Assembly (NCBI GenBank): GCA_030549175.1
Contig: JAUKUA010000004.1
Location: 5,704,001 to 5,768,000 of the forward strand
Source: Lasiosphaeris hirsuta
Lineage: Eukaryota; Ascomycota; Sordariomycetes; Sordariales; Lasiosphaeriaceae
Direction: 5' to 3'
Length of the DNA stretch: 64,000 nucleotides
A program made the translations under genes and the position numbers. The notes under the pieces are model-generated. The model was given only the letters and a program-made list of their open reading frames with translations, was not told where the DNA came from and ran no database searches. The stretch's first letter is position 1. Each line of letters begins with the position of its first letter. Shown here piece by piece: positions 43,249 to 54,704 of the stretch.

Positions 43249-43815
43249 ATGGGGATGGGGGGATTTTCGCCTTGGGTGGCAGAAAGTGGTGTCAGGCAGC
43301 CTTGGTGCAGGCGTTGTTCGAGTCCGAGATGGACAGATGAGACTAATTGCGGACGACAGTTAGTAGCCTCCGTTACTCTAAATCGCCATGTTGACCAGCC
43401 ATTAGACTTCTCAAACAAGGCGGAAAAGGAGGTCTCCCAGCTTGCAGCACAAGTAATCCGACCCTGGTTGGAACAATGCGACGAGGGCCATCGTTGTGGC
43501 TGTGACGGACTGCAACACATGGAGCACAGGAAGAGCGAGCCGTCGGTGTCACCAAAGACAGAACCTCCGCTTCTGCAAACTAGAGTGATAGATATAGGTC
43601 TCGGCGGCGGCCAGCCACGGCTTCACATCTCACAGCCTGGAGAATGAGCAAGATACCTGACACTGAGTTACCGCTGGGGTGAAGGCAATGCCTCCGCCAT
43701 GACGACGGCTCACAACCTCACCAGCTGGACGGAGCGCATCGACCCAGCCCCTTTTAGGAGAAAAGAGATCATTCGGCAGAATGAAAACGGGAGTAAGTAC
43801 ACTACAAAGGGATAA
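43249..43815 (+). pseudogene. HET-domain (heterokaryon incompatibility) gene relic
   Basis: The frame reads a typical HET protein lead-in (WLEQCDEGHRCGC...RVIDIG...PRLHISQPGE), then an in-frame TGA at 43645-43647, and continues in the same frame with RYLTLSYRWGEG and TTAHNLTSW, the start of the HET domain. It ends at a stop near 43813 and the rest of the domain is missing. HET proteins trigger cell death on recognition of non-self. This copy is truncated and interrupted, so it cannot be functional. If the TGA is a sequencing error, the 3' truncation still stands. Confidence 0.8.
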
Positions 43816-44406
43816 CACGTCCTATATCCACTTCGACTCCTGCCCGCTCCAATGCCCCGATATGTCGGCAGTGAACCTCTTCTTGTGGCAGCGTAGGATG
43901 GGAACCAGAGACAGTAACACGCAACGCGGTTTCTCTTAGTCAAGCAGGTGGAGGGGTTCGAATCGCATTATCGGCGCGTTGGCCATATCATGGGTTGGAA
44001 GAAGACGTTGGACTGGAAGAGCAAAAAGTCGAGCGACGTGGAAATCTATCTCGTGTAAGGTAGTCCGTTACAAGTCGCTTCGCATTTCCCAAACTAAATC
44101 GCTCTTCTTCCTCGTTCTTCCTATTTAAGAGAGCCATCTCCCAAGTTCCTAGGGAGTGAACAAGCAGCGTGGACTCATTCCAGGGTGTTTTGTTTAGTTA
44201 TAGTTCCGTTGTCTCAGAGGCCCCTCATCACGACTGCCGAAGCATTCGTAGGATTTCTCGCATGTGTCACAGTCTCCCACCCTATAAACAGCCAATTTGT
44301 TTCATGAGGTCTGGTACGCTGTGTGTACCTTCCGGTTTGCTGCGTGTTTAGACCTAGCCTCGTACCCAAGGCGTTCAAGCCAACCTCGGTAACTATCCCA
44401 ACACAG
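43816..44406. other. No supported gene
   Basis: A short frame at about 43940-44057 (ending SSDVEIYLV) may be more debris. The rest is the 3' flank of the lyase-like gene. Confidence 0.4.
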
Positions 44407-45610
44407 TCAGCTCCCGGGGGTGTTCAGCAGCCATAAGAATTCATCAAACGTACCATCGAAAGCACCGTCGTCATTCATCTTGGGTATGGCGCCGCCACAC
44501 AACCAGTTCGGCACTGCTTCGCCGTTCAAGAATTTAGTGTGAAACTCCAGAGCAGCAAGTAGCCTCCTTCCAACATCACCCGTGTAGTAATCATCACCCT
44601 GTATCCACGCTGTCTCGGCAAAGTGCGCAATGCTAGCTATGCCATAACCCGTGTGAACTAGGTCCCGACATGTCTCCTGCTCCAGGCCGTCGACAAATCG
44701 GGTCTGGTTGAACCAGGCCTTGATAAGATCAGCCGGTTTGGACGATTTTCCGCGCGCCGCCTTGGGATACTGTCCGTCCGAAGAGAGGTAGATGTAAGCC
44801 GGCACGGCTTCGACGAACAGCTTGGAGACGGCATCGTACGTGTTCCGATCGTCGAGAAACACGGCCGCCTCTACCGCGGTTTCCAAGAGGACTGACAGGC
44901 ATTAAGCATAATCATGAGCAGTCGGCCCGCCACAGCCTTTGTCAGAGTATAGATGCTGAGCACTTACCCAAGTCCCAGTTCGCGATACGATTGTCTGACT
45001 TGGCAGCCGTAGGAAGAAACTTTGACCGCACCATATTCTCAAACGCGGCAATATCACCGTCGGACCACCCGGCCCCCGAATAGCGGATCAACTCGGCCGC
45101 CCTCACCCAACTCGTGCCGGCCCAGCCGATCTGCAGGTTTGCGTTGCTTCCAGCGTGGCTGCGCAGCGCGGCGGACCAGGCATTCAGGTACGACATGGAT
45201 TTTTGTGCGTACTTGGCGTCGCCCGAGATGTGGTACGCAACAGCCATGGCCCAGGCCGCGAGAGCGTCCTGGCGCTCGTTGTGGCAGCCGTTGCCCTGGT
45301 CCTCGGACGAGCCCGAGTCGCACTTCACCGCCGCCTGGGGGCTGGGGTTCCGGCTGAGCTTGGCTAGGTCGTGCGCGAGCATCGACTTGTACGCCGTGGA
45401 CCATGGTTCGGCTCCGGCGCGGACCTGGGTCCTGACGAATTCGAGCTGTGGCTTGGTGATGAAGACGCCGGGGTGCTTGAATGAGATAGGGGCGGCGTCT
45501 GATTTGTGAAGAGGGTGGTTGGGCTGGTCGGATAACCTGAGGGCACAGGAAGTGGCTAAAAAGCACATGGCGGTCAAAATGTTGCCAAGCATGTTGCACT
45601 TGGGGGCCAT
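44407..45610 (-). CDS. Secreted alginate-lyase-superfamily enzyme (polyuronan lyase)
   Basis: Two exons, 44968-45610 and 44407-44891, encode 375 aa, with a 76-nt intron (GTAAGT...CTGTCAG). A signal peptide follows either the first Met or the one at codon 7. The fold is the all-alpha (alpha/alpha)n barrel of the alginate-lyase group. Recognisable parts are FKHPGVFITKPQLEFVR, QDALAAWAMAVAYHISG, LQIGWAGTSWVRAAELIRY, NWDLVLLETAVEAAVFLDD and, across the second half, RDLVHTGYGIASIAHFAETAW. Fungal relatives cleave glucuronans, and bacterial ones cleave alginate, by beta-elimination. The assignment to a particular PL family is not certain. It is unusual in that it ends soon after GTFDEFLWLLN. Confidence 0.85.
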
Positions 45611-47592
45611 AAGGCTTTCCAGTCGCGGGTCTAAAACAAAGCTGTATGTTTTGGGGAGCCGAAAACAGAGGACAAGGGCCCTGTATGTAGTGGGTTTGGT
45701 GGAGTATTTATCTGACGTACGGACGGTGGTGTGCTGAGTCGACTTGAGCTTCCCCTGAGCCTCCCCTGAGCCTCCCCTGAGTCTTGGTGCAGCCTATGAG
45801 ACGTCTTTTTTTGTCAAGTAGTATGCTTTACCCGGCGACGCGAGCTGATGATTAATTAATTGTATTCCATGAGCAGCCACTGGTGTCGCAGAGCAGCCAT
45901 AGAATACCGAGCAGTACCTGCCGCTTACTCAGCTTCTCACCGGTCAATCCCAACCGATGAGGATTGATAGGTCACACTGGGGTTGGACATTGTGAGAGAG
46001 CCTCTTGAAGCGGGCTGATTCTTGAGGAAGCAGTGAAATCTGCTTATGGGGACTTTCGAATGTCGCCGGGGCACTTTCTGTTGCGTAGTATCTTACGCAT
46101 GGTTGCTGTTGTGCAAGAATGTTGTCGAGCCTTGACCCAACCTGTGAGCGCACACAACCTGTGAGCGGGTGGAACGGCTAGCAAATTTCCAACAGCGCAT
46201 TGATTGCCATGTGCAAATGACACCACCAGCCTGGCTTAGGATGAATCACTTTGCCAATAACCCAAGTCCTTCAATTCCTCTTTCTAGACAAAACAGTCTG
46301 TGTTTTGACGGCTGTGGCGGTAACTCTCGGTTACGAACCCGGACGTAATTAAGCAGGAGGAGTTCAGCTGGGTCGCGGTAGAGGGTGTGCGCTGCAATCT
46401 TTCCGAGCAAATACCAATACGGCGTTGGTCTGTCTGTGTCGAACTGCGCTAACCAACGGATCGGAAGACGTGATCCTGCCTTGCATCGGATATTCTGTGA
46501 TGATTTAAAAATGGTGAGCAAATATTGAGCGTTGTCAGCGCCTTGCCAAAGAGTCAAACTGAATGACAGCGTGGGAGATGGTTCTCATGTCGACTTCCTT
46601 CACGCGCTCCTCGCAAGTGGCCTGAGCCTCCGGGACGGGAGCTTAGACATTGCCCCGGTCGGGAGCGTTTACACCCAAGGCCCGGACCATTCTGCCGCCG
46701 GTGGAGACTCGGGCTCAACCAGGTTTTTTGCAGGGTGAACAAGAGCATGGAGACGGTCTTTGAGACTATTGCGAATGTGCTCTACATTTGTTTTACAACA
46801 GCTCTGAGGCAGGCGGTGAGGGATGGAGGGGATGGCCCCTTGATAGAAGCCAGGTGAAGTACAATCTCGCGTCGTCGCATCCGCAAAAGCTGATTGTTGT
46901 GAGGGATGTGCCGTCGTCTTCGGTCTCCCTGCCCCGTGTTGCTAACCACGAGCAGGAAGATTGTGGATCACCTAATTTTTGCGTCAAAAGGCTTTGATGG
47001 CAGGGAATATCAGGTTGCAAAGCAAACGGCCAGGCGATAGTGAAGATGCCACACTCCACCCGTCAGTTGCTAAGGAGAAGTGTATGTCACTGCTGGCACG
47101 CACCAGGGCCGCAGCTGACACGTGTGAAAGGCCAGGCCTGGTACTGGCTGGTCGAAGATTCTTGTTCCAAGACAGCCACACGATGAATCTACTGGGCCAA
47201 AATGCATGGAAGAAACCCGTAGGAAGCAAAGGCTTAGTAGCTAAAAAGAATGAGGAGGGCTACTCGTACCGTCACGAAGGTTCATCGGTGCTGTAAATTC
47301 CATACCGTCTTCCCAATCAGGCCCAAATCCGTATTCTGCCACTATTCTGCTACCCCACCATCTCTCTTCTGCCATGCGCATACATGCAGGCCTGAAGCCA
47401 CTATTTTCAACCTCGCCGCCGTCGCCATCAATCCAAAACAAATCCACACCCACACCTTCAATCCACAACCACAACAACATCTTCAACGTAGTCAAATACT
47501 GCTTTTTCGGCTACAATAGTGCGTTATCTTCCTTCTAGACGATATAGATTGCTATCGCGCAACTGGAATGGTGCGCAGAGCCTATAATAGCG
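45611..47592. other. Intergenic, about 2 kb, no gene supported
   Basis: This starts with the lyase promoter, including an 11-bp tandem repeat at 45749-45781. The rest has short overlapping frames only. The right end abuts the MULE relic. Confidence 0.45.
45749..45781. repeat. 11-bp tandem repeat upstream of the lyase gene
   Basis: CCTCCCCTGAG in three copies (the first with two changes). It contains the CCCCT stress-element core in each unit, roughly 140-170 bp upstream of the start codon. A regulatory role is inference. Confidence 0.7.
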
Positions 47593-49330
47593 ATGGCCGA
47601 CAGTGACAGTGAGAGCGATCGTGATTGTGAAGATCCTATCACCCCGCTTTCCAACTCTCCCTCCACGTACCCGCTCCTCACTGCCAAATACGCCACCTTG
47701 GCTGACCTTGAAAGCGATCTACACGAATATTCGGCTTAGGCTAACTTTGGCATTTACAAGATAAGATTATCTAACAAGGCAAAGAACTTGGGCTTCACAC
47801 ACATCGACTTTGGCTACCTAGAGGGTAAGATTCGGCCATCTGAAGCCCAATCACGCTCTATATCTACTGGGGAAAAAAGGCTACACGTGAGAGGCTACCG
47901 CAAAGGCGCTTACTTCTAACAACCGGTAATAGACTTTGGAGATCCGGCATAGCTGTGAAGCTCACAACCACCCGGCCACCCAATGCTATGCCTTGAAACG
48001 GAAGTTTACGCCTAGGTAGAAGGCCTTCGTTACTACCTAACTAAGCCGCCCAGTGATCCCGAACCGAGAGATAGCCAAGGACTTAAGAGAGTATTTCCCC
48101 CGGCATCCTTTTCACTACTCGGTAACTAAAGAGCCTATACCATAAACTTAAGAAGGGGGCTCACGATGGACACATACCTTTCCAGGCCACCATAGCTGTC
48201 CTTGACGTCCGTAACATTACCTATAAAGTCTAATGGTAGGATCTTGAACCTAAGGCTAAGCCAACGGTTATGTTCTGGTACCCTTATTAGTCTGGGAAAA
48301 AGTAGAGGGATCATCCCTAGGTTCAGATGTATAATAACGTATACAAAATAAACAACAAAGGCCTAACATTCTTCTAAGTGGTCTCTGTCAATAACATGGG
48401 GATGGCGTTTAGTTGTGGGTTCGACCAGATCAATATTGAGCGTCAGGTAGGCTTTGACTAGCTCATGGAGTAAGTTAATCATCGTGGTTAATAACTAGGA
48501 GCTAGCCCGCCGTCAGTTAGTATCACGGACTTTGACGATGCTATACGTTTATCCAGAAACAAAGCCTCAACTCTGTATTCTACACATCAACAACAACGTG
48601 GTATTAAACGTCAAAGGCAAGTGGGATAAGGATACTACAGAGCTAGTAGCTACACAGGCACAGGCACTGGTACCGGTATAGGCACAGGGGGGTTTAAGGG
48701 TTTAGGGGCTAGGCCAGGATCCTAACACGGAGCTTGACGAATAGACGTGTGGTAGAGCGCCTCAATCGCCGGATAGCTATAGGCCTACCTGGGCTACTCC
48801 CAGATACTATCAAGTACTCCAGGGCCGATATCTATAAGCTATGGGAACATATGCTAGAACCATATCGCTAGTTGAATCCGTCAATCGCTATCTTGAGGGT
48901 TTTATAGTCAATGGTAATAGTACCGTTCTACAAGTCATGCAACAATCTTTTGAGATGGTTAAGACTATGGAGCGCCGGAACTTTAAGTACCGCTTTAACA
49001 AAGTAACAGTACTACGAGGAAGACTACGTAATACAGCTACCTTCGACTACCCCTATCTCGACTAGACTAGGCCGCCAGCCAGCCAGCCAGCCAGCCGCAC
49101 TACCTCCAGTGATACAGGCCGCTAGTCAGCAGGCAACGCAGTTAACTGGCCGTCAATCTGGACTCGCACCCTTTATCCGGCGCCATAGTTCCCAGTGGGA
49201 GGGAACGGATCGGATCTTGAAGCCATAGACCGCAACGATCGTGCACCTGCACAGGCAGTTAGGGGCGTACACGCACGCGGCCGGGGATGGAGGGGCTCCA
49301 GAGGATTCAGGGTATATATGTCTACTGGTT
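47593..49330 (+). mobile_element. MULE (Mutator-like) transposon relic with many stop codons
   Basis: The translation begins MADSDSESDRDCED and continues through KYATLADLESDLHEY, then NFGIYKIRLSNKAKNLGF, the FAR1-like DNA-binding head of a fungal MULE transposase. Later pieces (TLEIRHSCEAHNHPAT, then PQLCILHINNNV with a following KGKWDKDT) match the transposase middle. Numerous TAG and TAA codons stand where CAG or CAA would be expected, and 47.7-49.1 kb is notably AT-rich. Both suggest C-to-T mutation of the RIP type; this is inference. A (CCAG)n tract at about 49078-49101 follows the coding part. It is a dead element. Confidence 0.75.
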
Positions 49331-50076
49331 CCTAGGGCGCTAGATCACAGGCTGCAAGCACGTAGGCTGACGATAGTATGTTCCGTGGCGTAAGGAACAG
49401 GGTGCCAAGTATGAGACCGTAGGAGGCTGCAGAGCAAGGGGCGTAAGTAGGGATCCTGGCTTGCAAATATTATCGCGGAATTAAGCGATTTGGAGCGTTT
49501 GGACCGATTTAAATCGCTATTGTAGCTATAGTTGTAATACTTCAATTGAATGAAGTGTCAATTGACGATTGCGACCGATGCGACTGATGCAACCTTCGTG
49601 ACAGTTCGAGTAGCCCTCCTCAAAAATAAATAATATCGTCTCAGACTGTTGAAGCCGAGAGGAATTGAATCACACTGAACCCTGATCCACACCTTGCGTT
49701 GAGCTGTGTCACAGTGTACCTAAAACTATGAGCCTGGGGATATGCCACTTTGGAAGTCTTGACTAGGATGAAACTTGGCAAAGACTGCACAAAGGACTGG
49801 GTAGCATGATGATGCGGCATTGCCACGGCAAGGGAAACTACCATTCAATAAGAATCGTGACCCCTCTAGAATGCTGGTTCACCCAGATTGCGCGGTAGGG
49901 GGGGAAAGGCTCCAAGGTTAAACACGCCACGATAACATGACCACATCACACCACATATTCATGCTTTGAATGAGACCGTCAAGATATAACCACCAATGCT
50001 CCCAACAATCGAGCTCAAATTCGCCAGCAAAGCTTATTCCTGGAAAATATACCAAAGAAAAGCAGAAAGCGAAAAG
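49331..50076. other. Intergenic, promoter of the flavodoxin-like gene
   Basis: No coding sequence was recognised. It includes short GATTGCGACCGATGCGACTG type repeats near 49565-49590. Confidence 0.45.
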
Positions 50077-50589
50077 ATGTCGATTCTCATCGCCGTGGCA
50101 ACAGCGCACAACTCTACCAGAGACATTGCGCAGCGCATCGCCGCCCGGCTAGCCACCCACACCTCGGACCCCATTGACGTGCTCGATGTAGCCAACGTCC
50201 CCGCCGACGGTGTCTCGCGCTACGCGACCGTCATTGTCGGGTCGGCCGTGCACATGCAGAGCTGGCTGTCTCCGGCCCGCAAGTTTCTGCACAGCGAGCG
50301 CGCCGCGCTGGCCACACGCCCCGTCTGGGCCTTTTCGGTCGGCATGCCGGATACCGAGGTCCATGCTGTCAAGGAGGAGGAAATGATTGGGAAGAATGTC
50401 CGCAAGGAAGTTCCTGAACTCAGAGGACATGTGCTGTTCAAGGGGAGGATTGAAAGGGAGCACTTGCCCTGGCCGGGACGGTTGATTTTCAAGTGGTTTC
50501 CGAATATTTGGAAGTTTGGTGATTTCGTTGAATGGGACAAGGTCGATGCCTGGGCGGATGAGGTGGGGGGAGGATTGAAAAAGGACTAG
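50077..50589 (+). CDS. Flavodoxin-domain protein (HemG / protoporphyrinogen-oxidase-like)
   Basis: A single exon encodes 170 aa. The start at 50077 is chosen over the upstream in-frame codons because MSILIAVATAHNSTRDIAQRIA begins the beta1-loop-alpha1 FMN-phosphate-binding element of a flavodoxin. VDVL, VIVGSAVHMQSW and RPVWAFSVGMP follow as the beta strands and isoalloxazine loops. GRIEREHLPWPGRLIFKWF is typical of Flavodoxin_5 proteins related to bacterial HemG. In fungi such proteins are scattered and probably acquired horizontally or used as general FMN reductases. It is cytosolic, with no targeting signal. Its physiological role is unknown. Confidence 0.85.
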   Translation: MSILIAVATAHNSTRDIAQRIAARLATHTSDPIDVLDVANVPADGVSRYATVIVGSAVHMQSWLSPARKFLHSERAALATRPVWAFSVGMPDTEVHAVKEEEMIGKNVRKEVPELRGHVLFKGRIEREHLPWPGRLIFKWFPNIWKFGDFVEWDKVDAWADEVGGGLKKD

Positions 50590-51442
50590 TGGCAAATGGG
50601 AGCACAGTATTATGTAGCGACCCTAATTGCTCTGGCCCGAGTCTTCTGCCTCGCCGCTGAGAAAGGCAAACGCGATATAGAAAGACCTCTTAGCTGCCTC
50701 TTAGCTCTGGGTCGTTACGTTTAGGATAATTATGCCCTACCGAGTTACTCGTGTGATACGTGCAATTTGTCTTCATGCTAACAAACCCCCAATCCCCAAT
50801 CCCCAATCCTTACCAGTCGCCGTGGCCCGCGAAGTTAGGCCAATCAGGCTGTTGGCACTGGACATGGTAGAGCCAAAGCAGAGCACTGTAGGGGGGTTGC
50901 AGGTCCCCCTGCACGTCCATGCCACACAGAGCCTGTGTACTTGGCCTGGGCTACGCCCGCTGCCGCCGGGCAGTCTTGACATCCAATCAAGCTCTCGGTA
51001 CCGGCATACCTCGTGTGTTTTCACTACAGGCATGGTTGACGAGCCACCGCTTTTGAGGCCCGCCGTCCGCCACCACACACCTGACAGAAGTGCTCACCCC
51101 GCTTCATACGCTCAAAATGGAGCTTTCATTGCTCATCTTCTTTTACCTGATACAGGCGCGATGCCGGTCACGGCGGTCTCGCAGCGCGGGCGACACGTAT
51201 CTCGCACAAACCATGGCTCCCTTACGGGCGCTGCTGCCAGTTCCATCGCTGGTGTAATCATGTGGTATCCTCCTAACAGCCCGAGCCCCGGCGCCGCTGC
51301 CGGACCTGCAGATGGCTTTCGCAACCACCCGGTCGTGATACTCTCTCCTGAGCGGCGGCGTGATATGAGAATTGTTGTTCTCGGGGTAAACCCCTAGCTG
51401 TCGCTTGCTTCCGGGTGTGGCTTATTGGCTTATAATGTATAG
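50590..51442. other. Intergenic, no gene supported
   Basis: Long frames overlap on both strands (50732-51397) but none has motif, signal peptide or splice support. Confidence 0.45.
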
Positions 51443-52516
51443 ATGACATCCTTTCACGAGACCGACGTGCTGCGCAGATTTCCGGGGAACGCCGCTATGC
51501 GGCGCTATTACCTCCCAGTCTACCCATCCAACCCTCATCCCGACACGGCGGCGCTGCTGTATGTCAAGGGCGGCGTCAAACTACGGAAAAACTCATATAT
51601 CAACACCAAGACCCAGCTGGTAGTCGACTATGGCGACCTGCGGCCCTACGACCGCCGCAGCAGCAATATCCAATACGTCCTAGACGACGATTCGTACTTG
51701 ACATTGATCCGCTATACCGACTTCAATTTTTCTCAATTCCAGCTCGGACAACATTCCATTGGCCCCTATGACCCCCTCGACCCGTATGTCCTTTCCATAA
51801 ATGTCAACCTGACTAACAGCGCCGGCTCCGGGGAAACATTCATGTATTCGAACGAGACAACCTCCCCGCAACGCCGCGTAAACCAACTCCAGGCCCAGCC
51901 ACTACTACCGCCGCCGCCACCAACGACCCACCGTCAATACCCATACAACACAGTTCGGCAAAACACAACAGCATCACCCCCCGTTCCCGCCCAGTCTCAC
52001 ATACGTCCAAGAGACTACCCCTATTCTCGGTCCGCCCCTCGGCGGTATAACAGTTACGGTAACGGCAGTCCCTCGCGGTCAAGAGACGACGAGCCGTCCT
52101 TTAGCAAAACTGTCGTCGGTCTTGGGATTCTGATTCTGTATTCTGCTTGGACCTATCGTGTCGAGCTGTGGGGCTTGGTGGTACGGGGAGTCCGGTGGGG
52201 AGCTATACATGTGTTGCCTCGGTTGAAAGCTGCGGCGAGGGCGGCTGGTGTGGTAGTTCTTTGGGTCTCGAAGTGTGCGACGAAAACTGTGAAGGATGTG
52301 GTTAAGACGGCGACGGCCGTAGCGGTTTGGGTTTTGAGGGCGTCGATAAAGGGTGCCATTAGTTTGGTGGGTTTATGGCTCCGGGGGGTTGGCGTGATAG
52401 TGGTATTCACTTTCCGTTTGGCAAACGTGGTAGTAAACCGGGCGGGGAGGGCGACTATTTGGACATTGAGATGGGAGGTAAGGTTGGTTAAGGCAATTTT
52501 GACTGGGGTGTGGTAG
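51443..52516 (+). CDS. Hypothetical membrane-associated protein
   Basis: A single exon encodes 357 aa. The N-terminal 130 residues look globular (YYLPVYPSNP, LLYVKGGVKLRKN, YVLDDDSYLTLIRYTDF). Pro/Gln-rich and Ser/Arg-rich linkers (about 150-215) follow. The C-terminal 140 residues contain a clear helix (VVGLGILILYSAWTYRVELW) and several further hydrophobic, Val/Ala/Trp-rich segments with basic residues between them, ending LTGVW. This C-terminal part could form re-entrant or amphipathic membrane helices. It matches no family I recognise, and no function is proposed. Confidence 0.65.
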   Translation: MTSFHETDVLRRFPGNAAMRRYYLPVYPSNPHPDTAALLYVKGGVKLRKNSYINTKTQLVVDYGDLRPYDRRSSNIQYVLDDDSYLTLIRYTDFNFSQFQLGQHSIGPYDPLDPYVLSINVNLTNSAGSGETFMYSNETTSPQRRVNQLQAQPLLPPPPPTTHRQYPYNTVRQNTTASPPVPAQSHIRPRDYPYSRSAPRRYNSYGNGSPSRSRDDEPSFSKTVVGLGILILYSAWTYRVELWGLVVRGVRWGAIHVLPRLKAAARAAGVVVLWVSKCATKTVKDVVKTATAVAVWVLRASIKGAISLVGLWLRGVGVIVVFTFRLANVVVNRAGRATIWTLRWEVRLVKAILTGVW

Positions 52517-53559
52517 TAGTTAGTTATTGGGACGTATTTAATCTCCGAGGTTGTGATTGTGCTTTGTGTTCTGGGTACATGTTGAAGGAGTAAGTGTTAA
52601 GTTGAATATGTACTCCTCACGCCGCGAATGGTGACGTTACGAACCCACCCATATCTCCAAATGCATCAACGCAGTCACTTTGAACAAGATGTATTACACT
52701 GGAAAAGCTGGCAGTACAAGGCATGTAAATGATGGAATGAAATGAATATGGAACTAGCATATAGATAATATATGCGCGAGAGCGCGACTACTTATTAGGA
52801 AAGTGAGCGTGTGGCAAGGGAGAGTGGGACCTGCAGGGTGCCATCCTCCCAAGCGTCTGGAGCTGCGGCCTGCAGGCCTACTGTTTCCAGTGGGATCCCC
52901 TTGAGGCGGAGGTGTTGCGTTTGCCAAGAAGCCTGAGCTTTTCTGGGCCCGCCTGTATGTATCTGTAAGTAGCTCCCTCGCAGACTAAGATAGCCTACCG
53001 ATTGGCTTCTTGACTTTGCGAAAGCCTGGTCAACTCCACAACGACTCTCTTGCCTGGAGCCTTGATCCGAGTGTACCTAAAAGTTATGGACAGGGCGAAG
53101 ACAATTGAAGACATGAGAATGATTGGAATCTTGCTAAACGTAATACCCGCGCCCTCAAGGAGATAAGATGTTGGTAGCCTCTTTCAGCCGTAAGCACGGT
53201 GACACAACGTCTCTACAGATAGCCAAATGGGTGGTGATAGGTACCCACTCACTGACGCATGGACGTATGTATCCTGTATCAATGTCCATGTTATCTCCTC
53301 GCTAGATCTCGGAGATGGAGAGATGCATTCCCGTTTCATTTACTATTTACCCTGACCTACCTTCCGAGCACCCCTCACCCACCTGCCCATCGCGCCAGTA
53401 GACGCGCGCGATGTCTATAGCGAACGGAGCCATTGGGGCTGCTCTTGCAGGCGTGTCGACTTAGGTCCTATACTTCAAGAGGGAAAATCATCTATAGGTT
53501 TTCTTTATGTCGAGCTGTTTCTCTTAACCTTGGTCGTGACAGCGGCCCTGAACTGTCAC
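52517..53559. other. Intergenic, nothing supported
   Basis: About 1 kb with no recognisable gene or repeat. Confidence 0.45.
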
Positions 53560-54290
53560 CTCGCAGACAACAACATCAAGCAGGGATGGAGCCAAGTGAT
53601 AGTTCATTCCGGGACGCTTTCTTTCTGCTATCTTGGCGGCGTTTATGCCAGCTTTGTCACATACCGCCTATTCTTCCATCCACTCCACCATTTCTCAGGC
53701 CCGGTAGACCTGAAAGTTTTGGCTATGCCGCTCGCACTCCGAGATTACGAAAAGCGGACAACACCCTCTTCACTGGCCATAATGCCAAAAGCTAACCACC
53801 GTGTGTGTCTCAAATCAAGCTGAAATTCCTGACATGGCTTCAACATTCTTGTCACCTTGAGGGCAGAGAGCCCACTGCGGAGGAAATGGGCCTGTTGACA
53901 GGCGACTCGCAGCTCATTATCGGTGCCGGGAGGTAAGTTCAACTGAGTCCTGTATCTTTTGTATCCGCCTCGTTTAACGCTCCCGCAGTGACACAAGCTC
54001 ATTGACGATGACTGTGATGCTACTCTCTCGCCAAGTATCTAGACGAGCTCACCGAGCTGCGTGATGAGCTCCTCCCGCATATGACCACGACCGATTCGAG
54101 CATCTCGTTCCCGAGTGAGAAGCTGGCCTTATTGAACCACTTGAACGGGGTGATGAACGAGGCTCTACGACTCTATCCTGTAGTCCCCACGGGAATCTAC
54201 CGCAAGGCGCCACCACAAGGGATTTTGATCGCGAGCACATTCATCCCTGGCGGACCGATGTCTGAACTCGGCAATATAAATCGGAAGTGA
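53560..54290 (+). pseudogene. Cytochrome P450 pseudogene with internal deletion
   Basis: An N-terminal P450 part (GGVYASFVTYRLFFHPLHHFSGP) near 53640-53705 is followed, after only about 150 bp, by an I-helix region (REPTAEEMGLLTGDSQLIIGAG, then a spliced SDTSS). About 200 residues that normally separate these are missing. A likely intron (GTAAGT at about 53934 to CGCAG at 53988) still joins the I-helix correctly. A frameshift follows (LAKYLDELTELRDELLP is in another frame). The K-helix NEALRLYPVVPTG is present, but the sequence ends near TFIPGGP and the heme-binding cysteine loop is absent. It cannot make an active enzyme. Confidence 0.85.
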
Positions 54291-54704
54291 AGAGATATAT
54301 CAAAAGCCCGACTGTTTCTTCGAGCACCCAAGTTCTTCTCCCTTTTCCTTATTGTGATTATGCATGGCGCCGCCCCGGTTGACTGACCACTGGCTGACCA
54401 ACAATTGTATAGGACCATACAGCTGGATAGGGGAGCCGCTCGCTCTCCAAACCATCCACAGCACAATCGCGAAGCTTGTTTGTTCTTTCGACATCACATT
54501 TTCACCTACGGAAGACGGTTCTGGATTTGAAAATGGGATCAAAGATCGATAGGTTCTAGGAGTTCCGGAGCTCCTGTTGATACTCACAAAGCGGATGAAC
54601 CACTGGTCCGAGCACCAATCAAGTCTCCCACGACGTTTTCTTCTGACCAAGACCACATCAGTCACAGCCTCCCCCATACCCAGGCAAGACACGACGTCTT
54701 GACA
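54291..54704. other. Short intergenic stretch
   Basis: No gene was seen. It lies between the P450 relic and the 3' end of the 967-aa gene. Confidence 0.5.

Noticed and set aside
43940..43985. tRNA-like GGTTCGAATC sequence
   Set aside because: The T-arm stem does not pair and no acceptor or anticodon arm could be folded.
50732..51397. Plus-strand frame of 221 aa
   Set aside because: Composition is unconvincing, there are no motifs, and a competing frame runs on the minus strand.
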